DNA of 8,256 bases from contig JBNMOP010000120.1 of NCBI GenBank assembly GCA_051275005.1, forward strand, positions 1-8,256, in the 5' to 3' direction. Made by a program: the position numbers and the translations under genes. The notes under the pieces are model-generated. The model saw only the letters and a list, made by a program, of their open reading frames with translations, ran no database searches and had not been told where the DNA came from. Source of the stretch: Eutrophobius sp051275005. Lineage in GTDB: Bacteria > Pseudomonadota > Gammaproteobacteria > Eutrophobiales > Eutrophobiaceae. Shown piece by piece: positions 1 through 6,261 of the stretch (its first letter is position 1; every line of letters starts with the position of its first letter).

Positions 1-93
1 GGCTGCATGTACCGGATTACGAACTGTTATTACCATAGAGGAGGCAAGAACCAGGATCGCTGCAAAGAAATAGAATATGTATAAACTGATCAT
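1..93 (-). CDS. nuoJ: NADH-quinone oxidoreductase subunit J, N-terminal fragment (cut by window edge)
   Basis: Only the first 31 codons are in the window; the gene continues past the left edge. NuoJ is a small membrane-arm subunit of complex I (ND6 counterpart) that contributes helices next to the quinone-to-pump junction. The visible part reads as one hydrophobic helix (residues about 2-22, ISLYIFYFFAAILVLASSM) followed by a polar turn VRNPVHAA. That helix-then-RNPVHA pattern is typical of the NuoJ N-terminus in Proteobacteria. The ATG at 93-91 puts the helix right after the start, as in the family. The frame stays open upstream to a TAA at 138-136 but holds no other ATG. No clear Shine-Dalgarno motif precedes it. 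Position directly after nuoI fits the standard nuo order. Confidence 0.9.
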   Translation of the reverse strand, partial: MISLYIFYFFAAILVLASSMVITVRNPVHAA

Positions 94-161
94 TTTTATT
101 ATTGAATACTCATTACATCTAAAAATATTTTTTAATTATTTACTCAACATTAATATATGTT
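94..161. other. AT-rich nuoI-nuoJ spacer
   Basis: This 68 bp gap is almost entirely A and T. It contains a 12-bp perfect palindrome at 121-132 (AAAAATATTTTT), but with no G-C pairs it is too weak to be a convincing terminator or operator. Short ATG-started frames in it end within a few codons. I see no recognisable promoter and no good ribosome binding site for nuoJ. Confidence 0.5.
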
Positions 162-650
162 TTATCTGAACAATGCATCGCTGGCACGGTCTTCTGCTAT
201 TTGTGCTTCGTATTTATCACCATTTTCCAACAACCTTTGTTTGTTCATTAATAAATCACCTCGCTTCTCACCATGGTATTCAAATATTCTGGTTTCAACT
301 ATGGAATCTACTGGACATGACTCCTCACAAAATCCGCAAAATATACATTTTGTTAAATCAATATCATAACGAGTTGTTCTTCGTGTCCCGTCTTCTCGCT
401 GTTCAGAATCTATTGTAATTGCGACAGCCGGACAAACCGCTTCACATAGCTTACATGCGATGCATCTCTCTTCACCATTTGGATATCGTCTAAGCGCATG
501 CAATCCGCGAAACCGTGGAGACATTGGCGTTTTTTCTTCAGGATATTGTACAGTTATCTTTCTTTTAAATAGATAACCTCCTGTCAATTGCAGGCCCTTA
601 ATCAGTTCCCATAAAAAAAGGCTTTGGAAATATTGTTGAATTTTTTGCAT
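162..650 (-). CDS. nuoI: NADH-quinone oxidoreductase subunit I (two 4Fe-4S ferredoxin)
   Basis: NuoI is the ferredoxin-like subunit in the connecting arm of complex I. Its two 4Fe-4S clusters (N6a and N6b, established for the family) pass electrons from NuoG towards N2 at the quinone site. Two CxxCxxCxxxCP motifs are present: CIACKLCEAVCP and CIFCGFCEESCP, about 39 residues apart. Each has all four cysteines. The N-terminal stretch QYFQSLFLWELIKGL is an amphipathic helix of the type that lies on the membrane arm. The start chosen gives MQKIQQYF and 162 residues, the usual length in Proteobacteria. An in-frame ATG five codons upstream (665-663) adds MREIK and cannot be excluded. A GAGGA sequence sits only about 2 bases before that upstream ATG, too close for normal initiation, while a GAGAG about 8 bases before the chosen ATG is better spaced. 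Stop is TAA. Confidence 0.96.
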   Translation of the reverse strand: MQKIQQYFQSLFLWELIKGLQLTGGYLFKRKITVQYPEEKTPMSPRFRGLHALRRYPNGEERCIACKLCEAVCPAVAITIDSEQREDGTRRTTRYDIDLTKCIFCGFCEESCPVDSIVETRIFEYHGEKRGDLLMNKQRLLENGDKYEAQIAEDRASDALFR

Positions 651-665
651 TTTTATTTCTCTCAT

Positions 666-790
666 TTCCTCTTTAATTTCTTAGAGACTCGTGGCTCGTA
701 AAATATCTATGATCATATATGCCACTGTTGTAAAGTTATTTTCATCTGTGTTACTAATTCATTTCTGTTATCGAGTCACTAGTCCCGTTT
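666..790. other. nuoH-nuoI intergenic spacer
   Basis: This 125 bp gap is unusually long for the middle of this operon, where several neighbours are 13 bp apart or less. I find no ORF in it that looks coding. It holds a perfect 10-bp palindrome, TATGATCATA, at 708-717. It also holds two imperfect copies of the heptamer seen upstream of nuoE, at 686-699 (plus strand GACTCGT then GGCTCGT; array unit TGCTCGT). On the transcribed strand a TTTACA resembling a -35 box occurs, but no good -10 follows at 16-18 bases, so I do not call a promoter. No GC-rich hairpin with a T-tract is present, so readthrough from nuoH to nuoI is expected. Confidence 0.5.
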
Positions 791-1891
791 TCAATTAAAC
801 CAAGGTGGTATTTCTGTCACCACCATCACCGAGACAATGACGATCCACACGATAGTTATTGGTAAAAAGACCTTCCAACCAAGTCTCATAATCTGATCAT
901 ATCGATAGCGGGGAAAAGTAGCCCTAAACCACAAAAATAAAAACAGGAAAAATGATGTCTTTAATAACAACCATATTATTCCATGATCTCCAATTACAGG
1001 TATACCCTGGAACGGCGATAACCAACCTCCCAAAAAGAAGATAGCTGACAATACTGAAATCATTATCATGTTTGCATATTCAGCCATAAAGAAAATAGAA
1101 AACGCCATCCCACCGTATTCAACATGAAAACCTGCGACAATTTCAGACTCTCCTTCGGCAACATCGAAGGGCGCACGGTTAGTCTCAGCGACACCAGATA
1201 TAAAATAAATAATGAAAATCGGGAATAATGGAACCCAATACCAATGCAATATGCTGCCACTCTGAGCTTCAATTATGTCACCAAGGTTAAGGCTGCCTGC
1301 GGCAATTAATACACATACCAGGGCAAAACCCATTGCAATTTCATATGAAACGATTTGTGCAGCAGAGCGCATGGCACCGAGGAATGCATATTTAGAATTT
1401 GATGCCCAGCCAGCAATGATAACGCCGTAAACGGAAAGTGATGTCAATGCTAAAATATATAAAAGCCCAGCGTTAATATCTGCCAGCACACTTACATCAT
1501 CAAACGGGATAACTGCCCAGGCAGCAATCGAGGGAGCAAAAGATAAAATAGGCGCAATAATAAATAATGTCTTATTGGCACCGGTAGGTATGATTATCTC
1601 CTTGAACATGAGTTTAACTGCATCAGCTATAGGTTGACCTAGTCCAAGCATACGAAACCCAAAAAATCCAACCCGGTTCGGTCCAATACGGCCCTGGATA
1701 TAACCGATAATTTTTCTTTCTGCGTAGGTTATATATGCAACGGAAAGTAATAGCGGCACAAGTATGGCTACAATTTTAATAATAGTACTTAGTAAAAACA
1801 TAACTTCATTTTGTAAAAATGCGGGTATCGCAAACTCTACAATTGGCATTAGCATGGTGCTCTGAATCCAATGAAATAAATTTACCAACAT
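791..1891 (-). CDS. nuoH: NADH-quinone oxidoreductase subunit H (quinone-site membrane subunit)
   Basis: NuoH (ND1 counterpart) is the membrane subunit that joins the two arms and forms the tunnel for quinone entry. The 366-residue product has about eight to nine hydrophobic segments. Family signatures are in order: YAERK (56-60), GRIGPNRVG (67-75), QPIADAVKLMFKE (86-98), SYEIAMGFAL (182-191), the acidic cytoplasmic loop ETNRAPFDVAEGESE (236-250) running into GFHVEYGG, and WFRATFPRYRYDQIM (321-335). These residues surround the quinone chamber in solved structures. About 35 residues precede KIVAILVP, a little longer than I expect for the family, so Met13 or Met15 are alternative starts. ATG 1891-1889 is kept because it lies 5 bp after nuoG, which fits translational coupling. 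Stop is TGA. Confidence 0.96.
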   Translation of the reverse strand: MLVNLFHWIQSTMLMPIVEFAIPAFLQNEVMFLLSTIIKIVAILVPLLLSVAYITYAERKIIGYIQGRIGPNRVGFFGFRMLGLGQPIADAVKLMFKEIIIPTGANKTLFIIAPILSFAPSIAAWAVIPFDDVSVLADINAGLLYILALTSLSVYGVIIAGWASNSKYAFLGAMRSAAQIVSYEIAMGFALVCVLIAAGSLNLGDIIEAQSGSILHWYWVPLFPIFIIYFISGVAETNRAPFDVAEGESEIVAGFHVEYGGMAFSIFFMAEYANMIMISVLSAIFFLGGWLSPFQGIPVIGDHGIIWLLLKTSFFLFLFLWFRATFPRYRYDQIMRLGWKVFLPITIVWIVIVSVMVVTEIPPWFN

Positions 1892-1896
1892 ATTTA

Positions 1897-4269
1897 CTAG
1901 GTCTTATTTATTGTAACGTCACTGAACCATGCCCCAAGCTCAGTTATATCAGGATGTGCTGCGTGGATATATACTGTATTGTCAGACACACGTTCATCTA
2001 TGACATAAGCAAGTTCAATTACTTCATCCTGTTGCTGTAATTTGATGTCTGAACCGTTTGTTACTCCGATACTGTCAGCCAATTTTTGATTTATATGAAT
2101 TAACCCATCAGAAACATCTATTGTTGCTTGCAAGGATTCAGCGTGCCTGACCAACAGGTCACTAGAGTTCATTGGCAATTCTGAAATTCTGACTACAGAA
2201 CCGTTACTCCCAGGGATTGTATCAATTGAGCCCCAGTGCCCGAGATTTTGCGGCACAAGATTTTTAGTTATTTCATTCAATTCATTACTAATATTATTGA
2301 CGGTTTCATACTCACAATTTTTAATACCCAGTTTATTAGCCAAGACCCTCAGTATTTTCCAGCCCGGCCTGGATTCACCGGCAGGAGAAACACATGCCTT
2401 AAAAATCTGTTGCGTTCCCACGACATTTACATAGCTGCCGTCATTCTCAGCATATAATGACAACGGCAATAAAATATCCGCATATTGTTCCAGCGATTTA
2501 GTCTTGTATGCGGTGAAAGCAATTACAGATTCTGAATTCCCAAGGCCGTTACTAGCAAGCTTACTGTCCCAGCAATCCAGCAATGGATCAAGATTGAATA
2601 ACAAATAGGATTTCAAATTACTTTCCAGCATTTCCAATACATTTAATCCTGTTTGTGAGAGTTTCTCTGCAGCAGGTCCACGATGCGGAACTGCCCCAGC
2701 TAACCAGCAGCCAGTTTCATTTGCTACATTACCTAAATAGCCGAATGTAGATGACGTTAACTCTGCAATCTTACCGGCTAAAAATCTAAGTATTGAATAC
2801 TGTGGATGGGCAGTAAAGGTATTACCTATTAGCACCGCAGAAGATTCGCCGGATAACAATTTACTAGCTATAAGCTTATGTTTTTCATTTGCATCAATAT
2901 TTTTAAGCAGGCCGACCAGATCCGCGTTAATACCTGACTGGTCAGTTACAGCCTTGAGTATTGCAGACAACTCTTTTGCCATTTCCATGGGAGGAACAAT
3001 AGCTTGTTCGGCTACACGATAGTTAAAATCATATTCTATGGAATTTACGACCAGAACATCTGCACCCTTTAAAGTTGCTTTTCTTAATCTCAAATTTAAC
3101 AAAGGTTGTTGCTTGCGTGGATTGGCACCCACCAATAGAACAGCATTTAGATTTTCCAGGTCAGCTATTGGTTGACCTAGCCAGGGATATATAGGGTCAT
3201 TTTTTTGATCTGAAAAATCACCTTGATGAATACGATGATCAATATTATTACAACCGAGACTCCGAATAATTTTTTGTAATAAATACGCTTCTTCAGATGT
3301 TGAAGTAGGTGAGATAATCGCACCCAATTGTTGTGAATTATTTTCAGCGACCAGTTTTAATTGATCACACACTTTATCAATGGCTGTGGACCAATCAATT
3401 TCTTTCCACTCTCCATTCTCCTTGACCATTGGTACGGTCAAGCGGTTGCTACTATAAAGACCTTCATAACTGAACCGATCCCGATCGGACAACCAGACTT
3501 CGTTAATAGCCTCATTCTGAGCCGGCACAACACGCTTTACTTCATCACCCTTAACATGAAAATGGACATTTGAACCAATGCCATCATGAGGTGCTATGCC
3601 AGGGTGTTGGGTCATCTCCCATGTCCTGGCAGAAAATCGAAATGGTTTTGATGTTAATGCGCCCACAGGACATATATCGATTACATTTCCGGAAAGCTCG
3701 GATACCATGCTTTTTTCAACGTAAGTACCAATCTCCATATTTTCACTTCGTCCCGTGGCACCAAGTTCACGTAGACCGGCAATTTCCTCTCCAAAACGTA
3801 CACAACGCGTGCAATGAATACAACGTGTCATTTCTGTTTGTACCAGTGGTCCAATATCCTGATCCTTTACGACGCGTTTCTTTTCCTGATAGCGCGATAC
3901 ATCGGAACCATATCCCATTGCCAAATCCTGAAGTTCACATTCACCACCTTGATCACAAATAGGGCAGTCCAATGGATGATTTATCAACAGAAATTCCATT
4001 ACTGATTTTTGTGCATTACGTGCATATTCAGATTGCGTACGAACTATCATGCCATCCATAACAGGCGTAGCACATGCCGGTAGTGGCTTGGGTGCCTTTT
4101 CAACTTCTACCAGACACATACGACAATTTGCGGCGACTGTTAATTTTTCGTGATAACAGAACCTTGGTACGTAAATATTATTGGCATCGGTTACCTCGAT
4201 CAGCATCTGACCCTTACGGGCCTGCACGGGTTTGCCGTCAAGTTCAATTGTTATTGTATCGTCTGTCAT
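1897..4269 (-). CDS. nuoG: NADH-quinone oxidoreductase subunit G (Fe-S / molybdopterin-fold subunit)
   Basis: NuoG is the largest peripheral-arm subunit and carries electrons from NuoF to NuoI through iron-sulfur clusters. With the start chosen here it has 790 residues. An N-terminal 2Fe-2S ferredoxin domain has Cys38, Cys49, Cys52 and Cys66 (C-x10-C-x2-C-x13-C). The N5 site has the unusual His ligand: His98, Cys102, Cys105, Cys111 in HPLDCPICDQGGEC. N4 uses Cys150, Cys153, Cys156 and Cys200 (CIHCTRC and DICPVGAL). From about residue 220 on it has the molybdopterin oxidoreductase fold, which in complex I is non-catalytic. The four N7 cysteines found in E. coli and Thermus are not seen. The frame extends 22 codons further upstream to 4335, but that part overlaps nuoF and its wording is unlike the family. 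The ATG at 4269 starts MTDDTITIELDGK, as expected, 13 bp after the nuoF stop. Stop is TAG. Confidence 0.96.
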   Translation of the reverse strand: MTDDTITIELDGKPVQARKGQMLIEVTDANNIYVPRFCYHEKLTVAANCRMCLVEVEKAPKPLPACATPVMDGMIVRTQSEYARNAQKSVMEFLLINHPLDCPICDQGGECELQDLAMGYGSDVSRYQEKKRVVKDQDIGPLVQTEMTRCIHCTRCVRFGEEIAGLRELGATGRSENMEIGTYVEKSMVSELSGNVIDICPVGALTSKPFRFSARTWEMTQHPGIAPHDGIGSNVHFHVKGDEVKRVVPAQNEAINEVWLSDRDRFSYEGLYSSNRLTVPMVKENGEWKEIDWSTAIDKVCDQLKLVAENNSQQLGAIISPTSTSEEAYLLQKIIRSLGCNNIDHRIHQGDFSDQKNDPIYPWLGQPIADLENLNAVLLVGANPRKQQPLLNLRLRKATLKGADVLVVNSIEYDFNYRVAEQAIVPPMEMAKELSAILKAVTDQSGINADLVGLLKNIDANEKHKLIASKLLSGESSAVLIGNTFTAHPQYSILRFLAGKIAELTSSTFGYLGNVANETGCWLAGAVPHRGPAAEKLSQTGLNVLEMLESNLKSYLLFNLDPLLDCWDSKLASNGLGNSESVIAFTAYKTKSLEQYADILLPLSLYAENDGSYVNVVGTQQIFKACVSPAGESRPGWKILRVLANKLGIKNCEYETVNNISNELNEITKNLVPQNLGHWGSIDTIPGSNGSVVRISELPMNSSDLLVRHAESLQATIDVSDGLIHINQKLADSIGVTNGSDIKLQQQDEVIELAYVIDERVSDNTVYIHAAHPDITELGAWFSDVTINKT

Positions 4270-4282
4270 CTCAATTATATTT

Positions 4283-5590
4283 CTATGTGGCCTTGTATTC
4301 AGCACTGTCAACAATGCTACGTCCACCGTTATCAATCATGTACTGAAATTCATGTCGATAATGTTTCATAAAACTTTGAATTGGCCATGCTGCAGCATCT
4401 CCCAATGCACAGATTGTGTGTCCCTCAATTTTGTTAGCGACATCCACAAGTTTATCCAAATCTTCCGGCACGCCTTTACCATCCATGATCCGACATAGCA
4501 TCCGATATAGCCAGCCGGTGCCTTCACGGCATGGGGTACATTGTCCGCATGATTCGGCATAATAAAAACGGGAAATCCGACATAACATCTTCACCATACA
4601 AGTAGTATCATCCATAATAACAACAGCCCCAGATCCCACCATAGATCCTGCAAGTTTGACCGAATCATAATCCATATTAGCTTCCATCATTTTCTCGCCT
4701 GGAACAACAGGCACTGATGAACCTCCTGGTATTACAGCCTTCAGTTTTCGCCCTGTGGTAATGCCACCGGCCATCTCCAGCAGATCCTTGAATGGGGTGC
4801 CCATGGGTACCTCAAAATTTCCTGGTTTGTTAACATGCCCACTCACCGAGTAACATTTTGTACCGCCACTATTAGGGACGCCAAAATCTGAAAACCATTT
4901 GGCGCCATTTCGAATTATTGATGGGACAGAGGCAAAAGTTTCAGTATTGTTTATGGTTGTAGGCTTGCCGTACAATCCAAAATTGGCTGGAAAGGGAGGT
5001 TTAAATCGCGGCAACCCTTTTTTACCTTCCAAAGAATTTAACAACGCAGTCTCTTCGCCGCAGATATAAGCACCGGCACCCAAGGTGGCATAAACATCAA
5101 TACTTACATCTGAACCCAGGATGTTTTTACCCAAAAATTTATTGTTATAGGCTTCTGTTAATGCATTCTCAAATCGTGAATAAGGTTCATCCATAAACTC
5201 ACCACGTATGTAGTTGTATCCAACATTTGTACGCATTGCATAACAAGCGATGATCATACCTTCAACAAGAGAATGTGGATTAAAGCGCAATATATCTCGA
5301 TCTTTACATGTCCCCGGTTCACTTTCATCTGAGTTGCAAACGACATATTTTGGACCATCGAATTTTGCAGGCATAAAACTCCATTTTAAACCTGCCGGAA
5401 ATCCAGCACCACCTCTACCCTTGAGTCCAGACGCCTTAACCTCTTCGATGACTTGTTCGGGGGCCATTTCATCTTTAATAATTTTTTTTAATGCGTCATA
5501 TCCGCCAACCTTTAAATAATTTTCTAACGTCCATGGTTGCTCGGTTCCTAAAGTCGCATAACAAACCTGATTTATTTTTATAGCTGTCAT
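4283..5590 (-). CDS. nuoF: NADH-quinone oxidoreductase subunit F (NADH- and FMN-binding, 51 kDa type)
   Basis: NuoF oxidises NADH: hydride goes to a bound FMN and single electrons leave through the N3 4Fe-4S cluster. The product is 435 residues, normal for the family. The glycine-rich GLKGRGGAGFPAGLKW (55-70) and YVVCNSDESEPGTCKDR (82-98) bind nucleotide and FMN. GAGAYICGEETALLNSLEG (171-189) is the second family signature. N3 ligands are visible as SCGQCTPCREGTG with Cys348, Cys351 and Cys354, plus Cys394 in HTICALGDAA. The start ATG shares its A with the nuoE stop in a TGATG junction, a 1-base overlap that points to translational coupling with its partner NuoE. I see no strong Shine-Dalgarno sequence. 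Stop is TAG. Confidence 0.97.
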   Translation of the reverse strand: MTAIKINQVCYATLGTEQPWTLENYLKVGGYDALKKIIKDEMAPEQVIEEVKASGLKGRGGAGFPAGLKWSFMPAKFDGPKYVVCNSDESEPGTCKDRDILRFNPHSLVEGMIIACYAMRTNVGYNYIRGEFMDEPYSRFENALTEAYNNKFLGKNILGSDVSIDVYATLGAGAYICGEETALLNSLEGKKGLPRFKPPFPANFGLYGKPTTINNTETFASVPSIIRNGAKWFSDFGVPNSGGTKCYSVSGHVNKPGNFEVPMGTPFKDLLEMAGGITTGRKLKAVIPGGSSVPVVPGEKMMEANMDYDSVKLAGSMVGSGAVVIMDDTTCMVKMLCRISRFYYAESCGQCTPCREGTGWLYRMLCRIMDGKGVPEDLDKLVDVANKIEGHTICALGDAAAWPIQSFMKHYRHEFQYMIDNGGRSIVDSAEYKAT

Positions 5591-6087
5591 CAGTCTAATT
5601 GGTCCAGAATTTTATCAATCTTATCTTTGGTAAGGTTTTCATGGTAAACATGATCAACCATCATCATTGGACCGCCGCAGCATGCTGCCAGGCATTCCTC
5701 TTCCATCTTTAAAAAAAACTTTCCATCACTGGTTGATTCACCCGTTTTTATACCTAGTTTTTTTTCAGTGTATTCAACTATTTCATCCGAACCTTTCAGC
5801 ATGCACGAAATATTTGTACAGATTGAAATACTATGTCGGCCAACCGGTGTGGTTTCTAACATTGAATAAAAACTTGCAACCTCATAAACAGCAATTTTGG
5901 GCATACCCAGATACTCTGCCACGGTATCCATTATTTCTGGTGTCAAAAAACCATTATTCTCATGCTGTACTTCTCGCAAGGCTGCGAGTATGGCGGACTG
6001 CTTCTGATCTTCTGGAAATTTAGTCAACCAATGATCAATTTCCTCGCGTGCGTGGTCAGATAGTTTGTGTTTTATGTCTTCAGTCAC
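5590..6087 (-). CDS. nuoE: NADH-quinone oxidoreductase subunit E (2Fe-2S, 24 kDa type)
   Basis: NuoE is the thioredoxin-fold subunit holding the off-path 2Fe-2S cluster N1a beside the FMN of NuoF. At 165 residues it has the usual length. Ligands are Cys90 and Cys95 (CTNISC) and Cys132 and Cys136 (ECLAACCGGPMM), the family's C-x4-C and C-x3-C pattern. An N-terminal helical region (residues 1-60) includes the typical LREVQHENNGFLTPE, followed by VYEVASFYSMLETTPVG. The start codon is GTG at 6087-6085. The frame closes upstream with a TGA at 6102-6100, and no in-frame ATG occurs before codon 53, so GTG is the only standard start near the right place. The best purine run is a GAG about 11 bases away inside a degenerate heptamer unit, so ribosome binding looks weak. 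Confidence 0.95.
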   Translation of the reverse strand: MTEDIKHKLSDHAREEIDHWLTKFPEDQKQSAILAALREVQHENNGFLTPEIMDTVAEYLGMPKIAVYEVASFYSMLETTPVGRHSISICTNISCMLKGSDEIVEYTEKKLGIKTGESTSDGKFFLKMEEECLAACCGGPMMMVDHVYHENLTKDKIDKILDQLD

Positions 6088-6103
6088 TTTTTGTGTCGCT
6101 CAT

Positions 6104-6192
6104 TGTTCGTTGCTCGTTGCTCGTTGCTCGTTGCTCGTTGCTCGTTGCTCGTTGCTCGTTGCTCGTTGATCGTTGCTCGTTGCTCGTTGCTC
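6104..6192. repeat. Tandem heptamer array, 12 units plus a partial
   Basis: The plus strand repeats TGCTCGT head to tail (ACGAGCA on the transcribed minus strand) for 89 bp. Ten of twelve full units are exact. The first, 6104-6110, is TGTTCGT and the tenth, 6167-6173, is TGATCGT. A partial unit TGCTC ends the array at 6192. A further decayed unit (CGCTCAT, 6097-6103) sits between the array and nuoE. The array fills half of the nuoD-nuoE gap and stops 16 bases before the nuoE GTG codon. On the mRNA strand the exact unit has no U and is not self-complementary, so it should form little structure. Copy number in such arrays often varies by slipped-strand replication; whether that happens here cannot be seen from one sequence. 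Confidence 0.97.
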
Positions 6193-6196
6193 AATA

Positions 6197-6226
6197 TTTA
6201 TCACCTGGTTTATCAGTAGTTGTCAA
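6197..6226 (-). promoter_or_regulatory. Possible internal promoter upstream of nuoE
   Basis: On the minus strand a perfect TTGACA box lies at 6226-6221. Eighteen bases later GATAAA at 6202-6197 matches four of six positions of TATAAT. This resembles a sigma-70 promoter placed in the longest intergenic gap of the window. Transcription would then start near the upstream edge of the heptamer array and carry the array as the 5' leader of nuoE. The -10 match is mediocre and the region is AT-rich, so chance is a fair alternative. Confidence 0.3.
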
Positions 6227-6261
6227 AATTATTTTTTACTTCATCTTATCTTCACTAGCAA

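Noticed and set aside
121..132. Palindrome AAAAATATTTTT as a terminator between nuoI and nuoJ
   Set aside because: It contains only A-T pairs and has no loop, and termination in the middle of the operon would make little sense.
689..760. Promoter for nuoI based on a TTTACA box on the minus strand
   Set aside because: The only fair -10-like match (TATGAT) is 11 bases away, too close, and matches at 16-18 bases are poor.
3570..3962. 130-codon plus-strand ORF
   Set aside because: It lies fully antisense to the cysteine-rich, strongly conserved N-terminal half of nuoG and has no recognisable domain; it is a shadow frame.
4270..4335. A 22-residue N-terminal extension of NuoG in the same frame
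   Set aside because: It would overlap the end of nuoF by 53 bases and does not resemble the family N-terminus; the ATG at 4269 gives the expected start of the ferredoxin domain.
6097..6192. CRISPR-like array
   Set aside because: The units are 7 bp and contiguous with no spacers, so this is a simple tandem repeat.
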